64,000 nucleotides of DNA, from NCBI RefSeq assembly GCF_042665075.1, contig NZ_JBHTBR010000005.1, positions 310,001-374,000 on the forward strand. Direction: 5' to 3'. The position numbers and the translations under genes were made by a program. How positions within the stretch are numbered: position 1 is the first letter of the stretch; each line of letters starts with the position of its first letter. The notes under the pieces were generated by a model. The model saw nothing but the letters and a program-made list of their open reading frames with translations, was not told the DNA's origin and searched no databases. This DNA comes from Hirschia litorea (GTDB taxonomy: Bacteria; Pseudomonadota; Alphaproteobacteria; Caulobacterales; Hyphomonadaceae). Below, one piece after another: positions 1 through 7,971 of the stretch.

Positions 1-1270
1 TATTTTCTAGTGTCGCTTCTGGTGCATATTTAGAAATAAAGCCCCAAAGCACTTCTTTCGTGTCTGCATTGGCCGCAGACACAAGGTTTAAAAGCAAGGC
101 AAACGAGATTGGCGAGCTTTCACTTGGTGGATTACCAGAGTGGATGTGCCAAACAGGATTTTCTACCTGCTTTGCTGGCTCCTCCTCAGGAAACTTACCA
201 AGGAATGTCAGATACTCATCCACAGCTTTTGGAATGACATCAAAGTGCAATTTCTTAGCTGTGCGCGGTTTTTGGAATTGGAACAGAGCCAAGCTCTCTT
301 GCGGCGCATATTGCAACCATTGCTCAACAGTGATCCCATTTCCTTTAGACTTAGAAATCTTCTCGCCTTTATCATCAAGGAAAAGCTCATAGACATATTG
401 CGTTGGCGGCTCATTTCCAAGGATACGACATATTTTAGAATAAACGGGCGCGTTTGCTTGGTGGTCTTTACCAAACATCTCAAAATCAACGCCTAACGCT
501 GCCCAGCGCATACCAAAATCGGGTTTCCACTGAAGCTTCACATTTCCGCCCGTCACAGGAAGCGTAACTTCTGTACCATCTTCATCGTCAAATGTGATCT
601 CGCCTTTTTGCGCATCCACACTTTTCATCGGCACATAAAGCACACGCCCCGTTTTAGGAGATATTGGCAAGAATGGCGAATAGGTCGCCTGACGTTCCGC
701 CCCCAAAGTCGGCAACATCACTTTCATAATGTCATCAAATTTTTCTGCCGCTTTTAAAAGCGCAGCATCATAAGCCCCGCTTTTGTAAAACTTCGTTGCC
801 GAGTGAAATTCATACTCGAAACCAAAACTATCAAGAAATGCACACAAACGCGCATTCATGTGATCGCCATAACTGTCGTGAGTACCGAACGGATCAGGCA
901 CAACAGTAAGAGGCTGCTGGATGTGCTCAAGCAGCATGTCTTGAGACGGTAAGTGCGGGGGGACCTTGCGCATACCATCCATATCATCAGACACACAGAT
1001 CAAGCGTACCTCATAGGCACCAGCCGTTAACTGTTTAAAAGCTGACATGACCATTGTTGTACGGACAACTTCACCAAAGGTACCGATGTGCGGCAACCCT
1101 GATGGACCATAACCTGTTTCAAACACAACAGGCTGATCCTTTGAACGCCCCTGTTTTTCCTCAAGTTTCTGGATACGTTTAAGCAAAGCGCGTGCTTGCT
1201 CAAAAGGCCAGGCTTTTGCCGACTCTGCGAGTGGCGAGAGGATATCTGTAGGGATAACAGGGTTTGTCAT
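1..1270 (-). CDS. lysK: Lysyl-tRNA synthetase, class I (3' part cut by window edge)
   Basis: Charges tRNA-Lys with lysine in the cytoplasm. Reading the minus strand from the ATG at 1270 gives an open frame to the window edge (about 423 residues). It carries the class I signature PSGLPHIGTFGE (HIGH-type, around residue 50) and the KMSKS-type EKISKSKGNG near residue 290, as in the archaeal-type class I LysRS that alphaproteobacteria use instead of class II LysS. A GGAGAC ribosome site lies just upstream of the ATG. The C-terminal anticodon-binding part is missing because the window starts inside the gene. A bacterial class I enzyme is normally about 520-550 residues, so about one fifth is absent. 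Identification is firm. Confidence 0.95.
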   Translation of the reverse strand, partial: MTNPVIPTDILSPLAESAKAWPFEQARALLKRIQKLEEKQGRSKDQPVVFETGYGPSGLPHIGTFGEVVRTTMVMSAFKQLTAGAYEVRLICVSDDMDGMRKVPPHLPSQDMLLEHIQQPLTVVPDPFGTHDSYGDHMNARLCAFLDSFGFEYEFHSATKFYKSGAYDAALLKAAEKFDDIMKVMLPTLGAERQATYSPFLPISPKTGRVLYVPMKSVDAQKGEITFDDEDGTEVTLPVTGGNVKLQWKPDFGMRWAALGVDFEMFGKDHQANAPVYSKICRILGNEPPTQYVYELFLDDKGEKISKSKGNGITVEQWLQYAPQESLALFQFQKPRTAKKLHFDVIPKAVDEYLTFLGKFPEEEPAKQVENPVWHIHSGNPPSESSPISFALLLNLVSAANADTKEVLWGFISKYAPEATLEN

Positions 1271-1469
1271 AAAAATTTGTCTCCAGTTGGTGTATGGCAG
1301 TTAGCGCCGCCTGCCCTTCTGGTCAATGTCGCGTAGGACAAATGGCGTTTAATCCCGCAATTTATCCAACACCAAGCGCGCTTTCACCTTACAGGGAAAC
1401 ACAACACGTCTGCTTCCCAATAAGCCTAAAAGCATCGCTGCATCAGCGTATTACTGGCTGCGGCTAGGA

Positions 1470-2594
1470 TCAGACTGTTGTAGCGGCTATTTTTTGCAAA
1501 CGCGACGTCATGTGTTTGTACATACTTTGCGCCGCTTTATTCCATCCGATATGTGCCGCAATTGCCGCTGGCAAAACACCCAAAGCCCATGTGCGCCGCC
1601 ATATACGCGCCGCATCTGGCCGCGTATTAATTATCCGCACGATATCCGGCGCAATACTATAGTAATTTTCAACTAAAGACCGCCCTTTGAACGTTGGCTT
1701 TAAGACATCATCACGAAATTTTCGAAGCGTTTTCAATTCCCAGCAATCATCTGCCAGGCCAATCGCTCCCACCGTTGCCGTGGTAAGGAAACACCCTTCT
1801 TTTTCAGGCGGAAGAAAGTCGGGTTCATCAGGAATAGAACATTCCATTCCCTCTTTCGCTAAAGCTTTTGTGCGTTCAGATGCAATTTTGACCGCTTCTT
1901 CCAGTCCTTTTTGATCAACCATATTCCCTATCGCGATAGCATTTTGATCTGACCAATTGGGCACGTATAATTCAAAACGCAAAGGGGTATGTTTCGTCAG
2001 CATGGAAGCAATGAAAGCCTTTGCAATCTTTGGCTTTTCTAGCTCCATCTTGCTGTTAAACTTGCCTTCAGCTGGATACCAAAATTCATTCTTATCAACC
2101 CAATACCGGCGCGGGCCAAACCCTACAGTGCGGTGGTAGGAATGTCCCATCGTTTTTCCAAACACCGCGTAAGGCTTGTTATGTGAGCTCGTAAGCTCAA
2201 TCTCAGGCACATTATACCAAACTCTTGTTTCATCCTGATAGACATAGCCCCCCGCAGTACGCCGCTGCAGATTGGCTTCGATGAAAAAACCTTCCGTCAC
2301 GACCTTATCCATCGTGGTTGAGATCATCCACTCAACCTCTGTGGTATCGCTCATAACCCGCCATGTGGACGCATCATACTCTATCAACCAATTACCCACG
2401 ATTTCCTTGCCGCAAGTGACGATATCATCTTTGTCTTTGTCCGCTTTTTCTTCTTTAGCCTTCTCCCCCGCAAATGCAGCAGGGCTCACTCCCGCTAATA
2501 GCAAAGCGGCAATAACACGACGACGATTTTCAAATTTAAACTTAGACTGAAACACAGTTTGGGGCCTTACACATGTTTGGAATGTTTCCTGCAC
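1470..2594 (-). CDS. Secreted protein with C-terminal CFI-box domain
   Basis: Unknown function. The start used is a GTG and is uncertain. A basic stretch (ENRRR, 22-26) is followed by a hydrophobic segment ending AAFA-GE near residue 42, which looks like a signal peptide, then a Lys/Asp/Glu-rich linker (44-58). Residues 60-250 form an unrecognised globular region with aromatic-rich strands. From residue 268 the motif CFLTT, then DDCWEL and LRKFRD, match the CFI-box C-terminal domain known from assorted bacterial proteins; a hydrophobic segment (about 337-352) follows. Export is therefore likely, perhaps with C-terminal processing or membrane retention, which is inference. It stands alone, divergent from bfd, with no operon partner. 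Confidence 0.75.
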   Translation of the reverse strand: MQETFQTCVRPQTVFQSKFKFENRRRVIAALLLAGVSPAAFAGEKAKEEKADKDKDDIVTCGKEIVGNWLIEYDASTWRVMSDTTEVEWMISTTMDKVVTEGFFIEANLQRRTAGGYVYQDETRVWYNVPEIELTSSHNKPYAVFGKTMGHSYHRTVGFGPRRYWVDKNEFWYPAEGKFNSKMELEKPKIAKAFIASMLTKHTPLRFELYVPNWSDQNAIAIGNMVDQKGLEEAVKIASERTKALAKEGMECSIPDEPDFLPPEKEGCFLTTATVGAIGLADDCWELKTLRKFRDDVLKPTFKGRSLVENYYSIAPDIVRIINTRPDAARIWRRTWALGVLPAAIAAHIGWNKAAQSMYKHMTSRLQKIAATTV

Positions 2595-2664
2595 TCTTCC
2601 ATTTAGGTATTAAGAAAAAACAACCCAAACTTAATAAGACGCAAGGAATTCACGACTTTGTTGT

Positions 2665-2679
2665 TGACAATCATTCTCA
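2665..2679 (+). promoter_or_regulatory. Fur-like box upstream of bfd
   Basis: TGACAAT-C-ATTCTCA matches the 7-1-7 Fur consensus TGATAATnATTATCA at 12 of 14 palindrome positions. It lies 20 bases before the bfd start codon, in the gap between the divergent CFI-box gene and the iron-storage genes, so iron control of bfd-bfr is the natural reading. Irr or Mur binding is an alternative in alphaproteobacteria. Confidence 0.55.
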
Positions 2680-2684
2680 CTGAG

Positions 2685-2699
2685 TGCAAATAGTTCTCA
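2685..2699 (+). promoter_or_regulatory. Second, weaker Fur-like box overlapping bfd start
   Basis: TGCAAAT-A-GTTCTCA keeps 10 of 14 positions of the 7-1-7 Fur palindrome and sits exactly 20 bases (about two helical turns) after the first box. Its last base is the A of the bfd ATG. The spacing supports tandem, same-face binding. Weaker than the first copy. Confidence 0.4.
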
Positions 2700-2893
2700 T
2701 GATCATTTGTATTTGCCGCCGCTTAAATGAGAAAAAGATATCGGAAGCGATAGACGCTGGCGCTGAATCTGCGCCTGCTGTTATGGCTCACCATCAAACT
2801 CGTTTTAATTGCGGCCAATGTCGCCACGACATCGCAGAAATGATCTCAAACAGCCAAGATATTGAAACATCAACTGATATTGCTGCTGAATGA
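2699..2893 (+). CDS. bfd: Bacterioferritin-associated ferredoxin
   Basis: Small [2Fe-2S] protein that delivers electrons to bacterioferritin so stored iron can be released. The 64-residue product has the Bfd layout: MIICICRR at the N-terminus (Cys4, Cys6) and NCGQC (Cys38, Cys41), the four cluster ligands. The start is the ATG at 2699; a GTG at 2684 would add five residues before the conserved start and is rejected. It lies 142 bases before bfr in the same direction, its functional partner. Fur-like boxes precede and overlap the start. Confidence 0.9.
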   Translation: MIICICRRLNEKKISEAIDAGAESAPAVMAHHQTRFNCGQCRHDIAEMISNSQDIETSTDIAAE

Positions 2894-3035
2894 TTTTCAT
2901 TTGCATCTCGAACTAAGATGCATTCTCAAAAGCCTTTGTTTAAATTAGATTTTTTCGTTAATTTCGTTGCCATAGCAGCCGAAGATAAGTATCGTTTGCT
3001 TCAACACCGAAAGATTTAAATATAAGGATATAGCC

Positions 3036-3515
3036 ATGAAGGGCGATGCAAAGGTCATTGAGTTCCTCAACAAAGCACTGAAGAACGAACTTACCGCAAT
3101 CAATCAATATTTCTTGCACTCGCGCATGTTGAAAGACTGGGGCGTATCTGTACTTGCAGAAAAAGAATATAAAGAATCCATTGAAGAAATGGAGCACGCC
3201 GATTGGTTGATTGATCGTATTCTCTTCTTAGATGGCCTGCCAAATCTGCAAGATCTCGGCAAATTGCGTATTGGTGAAAATGTTGAAGAAATTCTTGAAG
3301 CTGACCTAAAACTGGAAAACCAAGCTATCCCACTCCTTCGTGATGCGATCGAGTACGCTGAAAGTGTCCGCGATTATATTTCACGAGACCTATTCAACAA
3401 AATTCTCGATAATGAAGAAGAGCATGTTGATTGGATCGAAACCCAACAATCAATGATTGAGAAAATGGGCATTCAAAATTACGTTCAACTGCAAAGCAAA
3501 TCAGCAAAAGAATAG
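3036..3515 (+). CDS. bfr: Bacterioferritin
   Basis: Haem-containing 24-mer ferritin that oxidises Fe(II) and stores it as mineral. The 159 residues equal the usual family length. Ferroxidase ligands are visible at Glu18, Glu51 and His54, with Glu/His pairs later (EEEH near 127-130), and Met52 in the SIEEMEHADW block is the haem axial ligand. An AAGGA ribosome site precedes the ATG. It follows bfd in the same direction. It converges on the DUF4105 gene, and a stem-loop covers the stop region of the latter. Confidence 0.97.
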   Translation: MKGDAKVIEFLNKALKNELTAINQYFLHSRMLKDWGVSVLAEKEYKESIEEMEHADWLIDRILFLDGLPNLQDLGKLRIGENVEEILEADLKLENQAIPLLRDAIEYAESVRDYISRDLFNKILDNEEEHVDWIETQQSMIEKMGIQNYVQLQSKSAKE

Positions 3516-3528
3516 TATTATATATTCT

Positions 3529-3561
3529 GTTTAGCTCTGCGCGTCCTGCTCAGAGCTAAAC
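3529..3561. terminator. 11-bp stem-loop between convergent bfr and DUF4105 gene
   Basis: Perfect 11-bp arms, GTTTAGCTCTG at 3529-3539 and CAGAGCTAAAC at 3551-3561, with an 11-base loop. The stem includes the last codons and stop of the minus-strand gene. No T-run follows on either strand, so it is not a textbook intrinsic terminator, but its position between convergent genes suggests a transcript-end structure. Confidence 0.45.
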
Positions 3562-4460
3562 CATTTCTCGCGCAAATGCGCCAATAAAACCTTATCAAAC
3601 ATTACACTCTCCATTTGCGGCTGCTCAGGGCCCAGTGCTTCTAAAAATGCGGTGATGTCACCGCGCTTGCGTACTGATGCAAAATCATGTTCGTCGCTTT
3701 TTATCATTCCAATCTTATGTAAATGCTGTGAAGCATATCCTGTGAGGATAAATGATGGGTGCCATTTCAGCCCGCCATGCTTACCCAATTCATTCGTACA
3801 ATTGGAGAATAACGTATTGTAAAGGCGCGCTTTATTCTCAATGCGTCGCGTTTGGGCCAACATAGCCTTCAAAAAGGATATGGACTGTTCAAGGCTGATG
3901 CTCAACGGATAAATTTCAACATTTTTATCCAGATAGATAGCCCGCCTTAAAACAAGATCACGTGCATCTGCCCACACATAGAGCAATTCAAATTTACCCC
4001 AATTGCCCTCAAAGGCAGAGTATTTCTCATCCACTTCACGGCGCGCCTCAATCGTAAGCCCAAGCAATCTATCATCAGAAAACTCAAACAATACAAGAGT
4101 ATGCGCCATAGCGTCCATTCCAGGATGCGGCTCAACAAGGAACCACACTTGCTTTAAATCACCAAAGTCATGCGCTACTGGTTCACTCCGCCATATTTTT
4201 TCAAGCGGACCATTCCTATCATAGCTCCAATTGCGCGTGGGAGAGACTTCAAACGCTTTTTCTCTTAGCTCAACATGTGGCAGGCGTGATAAATGCTCGA
4301 CGAAATCTCGGTCATGCTTTGCGGGTCTTGATACGCCGTATAAAGTGGCAAATAACAAAATTAGGAACACGGCTATCAGCGCACTCGTAGCGGGATAAGT
4401 ACGCAATAAGCGAGTTATATGCGCCAATTTGTGCGAATACTTATCCATCAAACCCGCCAT
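3531..4460 (-). CDS. DUF4105 domain membrane-anchored protein
   Basis: Function not established for the family. The product (309 residues) has one N-terminal membrane segment (about 27-45, SALIAVFLILLFATLYG) and then a periplasmic domain. The hallmark YNTLFSNCTNELG, typical of DUF4105 (Lnb N-terminal periplasmic-like) proteins, is in the C-terminal third and contains a Cys/Asn pair resembling NlpC/P60-like cysteine hydrolases. I use the ATG at 4460 because GGAG lies eight bases upstream; an in-frame start at 4514 would overlap the upstream gene by 34 bases. It follows the FMN glutamate-synthase-like gene and its frame opens within 21 bases of that gene's stop, so the two are probably cotranscribed. 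Confidence 0.8.
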   Translation of the reverse strand: MAGLMDKYSHKLAHITRLLRTYPATSALIAVFLILLFATLYGVSRPAKHDRDFVEHLSRLPHVELREKAFEVSPTRNWSYDRNGPLEKIWRSEPVAHDFGDLKQVWFLVEPHPGMDAMAHTLVLFEFSDDRLLGLTIEARREVDEKYSAFEGNWGKFELLYVWADARDLVLRRAIYLDKNVEIYPLSISLEQSISFLKAMLAQTRRIENKARLYNTLFSNCTNELGKHGGLKWHPSFILTGYASQHLHKIGMIKSDEHDFASVRKRGDITAFLEALGPEQPQMESVMFDKVLLAHLREKWFSSEQDAQS

Positions 4461-4480
4461 AGCGATATCTCCATTGATAC

Positions 4481-6061
4481 TTATCCAAAGTGCGCAGAAT
4501 TGGCGCGCGCCCAAGCTTGCGCAAGATAGGTGTCATTGGGCGAATTTAATAACTCATCTTTCTCCAACAAATCATAATATTGCGATGCCGGCACGGATTT
4601 CATAGCGTCCGTTTTGATCATCAAGCGGTCTGGATCAAGCTCATAAGGGTGGGAGGCCCCCGCAGCCGCTATGACTTCACTCAATGCATGCAAGGTGTTG
4701 TGTTGAAAGTGATAAACACGCTCGGCCTTATCAGGAATTACCAATCCACGTTCACGCCCAGGGTCTTGTGTCGCTATACCTGTTGGGCACGTATTATTGT
4801 GGCAATGTAGGGATTGAACACACCCCAGCGCGAACATGAAACCACGCGCTGAATTAATCCAATCAGCTCCCAGCGCCATTGCTGCCGCCATACCATAGCC
4901 AGAGACAATTTTTCCAGAAACAGCAAGACGGATATCCTCTTTCAATCCCGCTGCAACCAATGCATTGCGCGCAAGGATAAGTCCATCACGCAAGGGCGAT
5001 CCGATATGATCTTGAAACTCCATTGGAGCCGCGCCCGTACCACCTTCTGCCCCGTCAACAACGATAAAGTCAGGCTTAATGCCAGTTTCTACTATTGCTT
5101 TGATAATAGAAAGAAATTCATGCGCAGGCCCCATGCATAATTTAAAGCCAACGGGCTTACCACCCGACAATTTACGCAATTTGGCAATAAACTGCACAAG
5201 CTCTAAAGGGGTAGAGAAAGCCTTGTGGTATGGTGGTGATACCACTGTTTCCCCCACGGGCACCCCGCGTGTTTCCGCAATGGCTTGTGTCACCTTTGCG
5301 CCTGGTAGCAACCCGCCATGCCCCGGCTTTGCACCTTGAGACAATTTGATTTCAATCATCTTGATCTGATCAAGTGAGGCAACTTCCTCAAAGCGTTGAG
5401 CGTCGAAGTTTCCATCTGCGGTTCGGCATCCAAAATACCCTGATCCTAATTCCCAAACGAGATCACCACTGCCCGCTTTGTGAAATTTGGAGACCCCGCC
5501 TTCGCCAGTATCATGATAAAATTGCCCTTTAGCAGCCCCCCGATTTAACGCTTCAATCGCATGACCACTTAGCGACCCATAACTCATAGCGGATATATTT
5601 AAGACGCTAGCAGAATATGGTTTTGTGCAATCAGGACCGCCCACCATAACGCGTAAACTCTCTATGGGTGCTGGCTCAACTGCACCAATCGAATGAGCGA
5701 TCCATTCAAAACCGTTTGTGTTGTTATCAACATGCGACCCAAAAGGCTCCACACTACTTTCATTTGCAGCACGGCGATAAACCAATTGACGCTGTTCGTG
5801 ATTGAAAGGACGCCCCTCCGTTTCGCTCTCCACGATATATTGGCGCAAGAAGGGACGCAGCCAATAAAAGAACCACCGAAAACGCCCCGTTACTGGATAA
5901 TTACGACGCACCGCATGCCGCACTTGAAAAAGGTCCGCAATCCCAAACCAAAATAAGACGGCAAGCGGAACAATCGCCAGCCAAGCCCACTCAGAGTACA
6001 AACTCGCGACAATAGCGACAGCTAAAGCGATACACACAATAATGAATGGAAAAAATCTCAT
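4481..6061 (-). CDS. FMN-binding glutamate synthase family protein
   Basis: Related to the FMN/Fe-S synthase domain of GOGAT large subunits (GltB domain 2), without amidotransferase or FAD/NADPH domains. The product is 526 residues. Residues 1-60 hold two hydrophobic segments, so it is membrane-attached. NISAMSYGSLS and the glycine-rich ...KPGHGGLLPGAKV and VDGAEGGTGAAP blocks form the FMN/substrate barrel, and CVQSLHCHNNTCPTG supplies three cysteines for a [3Fe-4S] cluster. The substrate is unknown; such stand-alone proteins are not proven glutamate synthases. It starts with ATG at 6061 and precedes the DUF4105 gene. Confidence 0.9.
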   Translation of the reverse strand: MRFFPFIIVCIALAVAIVASLYSEWAWLAIVPLAVLFWFGIADLFQVRHAVRRNYPVTGRFRWFFYWLRPFLRQYIVESETEGRPFNHEQRQLVYRRAANESSVEPFGSHVDNNTNGFEWIAHSIGAVEPAPIESLRVMVGGPDCTKPYSASVLNISAMSYGSLSGHAIEALNRGAAKGQFYHDTGEGGVSKFHKAGSGDLVWELGSGYFGCRTADGNFDAQRFEEVASLDQIKMIEIKLSQGAKPGHGGLLPGAKVTQAIAETRGVPVGETVVSPPYHKAFSTPLELVQFIAKLRKLSGGKPVGFKLCMGPAHEFLSIIKAIVETGIKPDFIVVDGAEGGTGAAPMEFQDHIGSPLRDGLILARNALVAAGLKEDIRLAVSGKIVSGYGMAAAMALGADWINSARGFMFALGCVQSLHCHNNTCPTGIATQDPGRERGLVIPDKAERVYHFQHNTLHALSEVIAAAGASHPYELDPDRLMIKTDAMKSVPASQYYDLLEKDELLNSPNDTYLAQAWARANSAHFG

Positions 6062-6281
6062 GACGACCCAAGCTCACGATAACTAAGAGAATATGCGTCT
6101 CATCAATATCGAATGTGCACACAAATGCACGCTCTCTCATGGAAAAAACACATCTAATGCGGGGAATAAGTCCATATTTTGCAATTCATTGGTCGCCCAA
6201 TAGCAGAATATACTAGCCATAATTGTGAAAGACTGGGTATACCATGAATACACAATACAGGCAGGCACTACGAGGCACACC

Positions 6282-6815
6282 ATGATTGAGCTAATTTTGT
6301 TTCGTCACGCGAAAACTCACCCTGCGATGCATGGTGAAGCCGATCATGAGCGACGCCTTACGCAACGTGGTTGGGATGACGCCCGCCTTATTGCGCAATC
6401 TCTATATGGCATTGGCGCGCGGCCAGACCTAATCATCCATTCAGACGCGCTGCGTTGTAGCGAAACACTCGATGCCATCGCCCCCACTTTCAGCAACCCA
6501 CCATCAATTTCATCGCCTGAGCTTTATCTAGCAGAATCCCAAACCATTCTGCCTCATACAAATCTAAAAGCTCAAACGTCTGACTGTAAGAGCGTATTGG
6601 TCATCGGTCACAATCCAGGCATGCAATTATTAGCCTCTAGCCTCGCGCCGGGATCAACTGAAAACGAAGTGCGTATTCGCATGGGTTTCCCCACATCAGC
6701 TGCCGCTGTTTTTCGTCGCACAACACCAGAGCATCAATGGGAATTGCACACATTCGTCACGCCCAAAGAGCTAAAGCAAGCTACGAAAAAGAAATTAGGC
6801 AAGAAGCACAAATAG
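6282..6815 (+). CDS. Histidine phosphatase family protein (SixA-like)
   Basis: Phosphohistidine/phosphoester hydrolase of the short SixA type, cytosolic. The 177-residue product starts MIELILFRHAKTH: the RHA(K) motif carries the nucleophilic histidine, and VIGHNPGM carries the second catalytic histidine. LTQRGWDDA is the usual helix. The ATG at 6282 has GAGG six bases upstream; an in-frame ATG/GTG further upstream (6225) only adds a non-conserved tail. The C-terminus is lysine-rich. It converges on folB with three bases between the stops. Confidence 0.88.
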   Translation: MIELILFRHAKTHPAMHGEADHERRLTQRGWDDARLIAQSLYGIGARPDLIIHSDALRCSETLDAIAPTFSNPPSISSPELYLAESQTILPHTNLKAQTSDCKSVLVIGHNPGMQLLASSLAPGSTENEVRIRMGFPTSAAAVFRRTTPEHQWELHTFVTPKELKQATKKKLGKKHK

Positions 6816-6818
6816 CGC

Positions 6819-7205
6819 TTATTTACAGCGATACACTATAGCACCCGCACATTCTGCACCTTCGATAGCTTCTGGCTTTTCAGCCTCAAATTCGCCAGCT
6901 ACGATTTGTGGATGCGCCATAATGGCGTCCGCCATTGTGTTGAGAAATGTCTCGACCAAATCGAAATGTTGGTTTTCAGCTAAATCCCGCGCAGTGTCAG
7001 AAAACAAATTATAATCTACAGTTTCAACCAAATCATCTTTCTCTGGTTTGACCCGCGCCCATGCACGCACACTTATAATCAATGGCTGCGTGCGACCACG
7101 CTCATGCGTAAAAACCCCCAACTGTGCACGGATGGTCAAACGCTTTAAAAAAATCTGCGTGTAATCGGCATTGTATTGAAAAGCTGAAATGTCAGTTTTA
7201 CTCAT
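6819..7205 (-). CDS. folB: Dihydroneopterin aldolase family protein
   Basis: Converts dihydroneopterin to hydroxymethyl-dihydropterin and glycolaldehyde in folate synthesis. The product (128 residues) shows IFLKRLTIRAQLGVFTHERGRTQPLIIS, the FolB N-terminal block (here described by residues about 17-45), a conserved DYNLFSDTA, and the Glu of VETFLN. Usual length is about 120. The ATG at 7205 lies five bases past the stop of the upstream folM-like gene, so the two are translationally close and form an operon with the antiporter gene. Confidence 0.88.
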   Translation of the reverse strand: MSKTDISAFQYNADYTQIFLKRLTIRAQLGVFTHERGRTQPLIISVRAWARVKPEKDDLVETVDYNLFSDTARDLAENQHFDLVETFLNTMADAIMAHPQIVAGEFEAEKPEAIEGAECAGAIVYRCK

Positions 7206-7209
7206 AATA

Positions 7210-7971
7210 TTATTCCACAACCCCATCTACATCGGGCGTTTTCCACACGAGATGCTGACCACCATCAACCGCCAACATCTGACCTGTTACAGCTTCTGCA
7301 TCTATAAAATATAGCAAGGCTTTGACGATTTCTTCAGGGGAAGACCCCTCGCCCGTCAGCGTCGCATCGACTTGTTGTTGAAAATCTTCTGCTGATTGGC
7401 GTTCATTCTGCAATGTGGGACCGGGACCAATCCCATTCACACGAATATTTGGCGCAAGCGCCTGCGCCATTGTTTGTGTCGCTGCCAACAGCGCTGACTT
7501 TGACAAAGTATAGCTAAAGAAATTCGGATTTAGCTTCCATACACGTTGATCAATCAGATTTACGATCAACCCTTTGGCCGTATCACTCACTTGGTTTGCG
7601 AATGCTTGAGAAAGCGCAATTGGTGCACGTAAATTCACACCCATATGCAAATTCCAGCTTTTGACATTATGGGTCTTCAAATCATCATCATAAAATTCAG
7701 AAGCATTATTGACGAGTAAACCAAGAGGCCCACCCAATCCCTTTGTCGCAGCAGGCACCAAGCCCGCAAGCGCTTGCTCATCAAGCAGGTCAGCCTGCAC
7801 CAGCACGCCATCTCCACCCGCTTCGCGCACGGCATCCAGAGTGCGCTGCGCGCCTTCTTTAGAAGAGCGATAATGTATGGCGACCTGAAATCCACGTGCA
7901 CCTAAACAAGTGGCCATTTCTTGGCCTAGCCGACGTCCAGCTCCCGTTATAAGTGCGTTCTTGGGGATCAC
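7210..7971 (-). CDS. SDR oxidoreductase, pteridine reductase/FolM-like
   Basis: NAD(P)H-dependent short-chain reductase of 253 residues. TGAGRRLG is the Arg-containing cofactor loop typical of pteridine reductases and FolM dihydromonapterin reductases; NNASEF, the active-site YTLSK and PGPTLQ follow in normal order. Pairing with folB supports a pterin substrate, which is inference. The start is a GTG at 7971 whose first base is the last base of the antiporter stop (TAGTG), a classic stop-start overlap; the frame stays open upstream but only within the antiporter gene. Confidence is high for SDR, moderate for FolM. Confidence 0.8.
   Translation of the reverse strand: MIPKNALITGAGRRLGQEMATCLGARGFQVAIHYRSSKEGAQRTLDAVREAGGDGVLVQADLLDEQALAGLVPAATKGLGGPLGLLVNNASEFYDDDLKTHNVKSWNLHMGVNLRAPIALSQAFANQVSDTAKGLIVNLIDQRVWKLNPNFFSYTLSKSALLAATQTMAQALAPNIRVNGIGPGPTLQNERQSAEDFQQQVDATLTGEGSSPEEIVKALLYFIDAEAVTGQMLAVDGGQHLVWKTPDVDGVVE

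Noticed and set aside
60..496. Several open frames on both strands
   Set aside because: They are shadow frames inside the class I lysyl-tRNA synthetase, whose continuous minus-strand frame explains the region.
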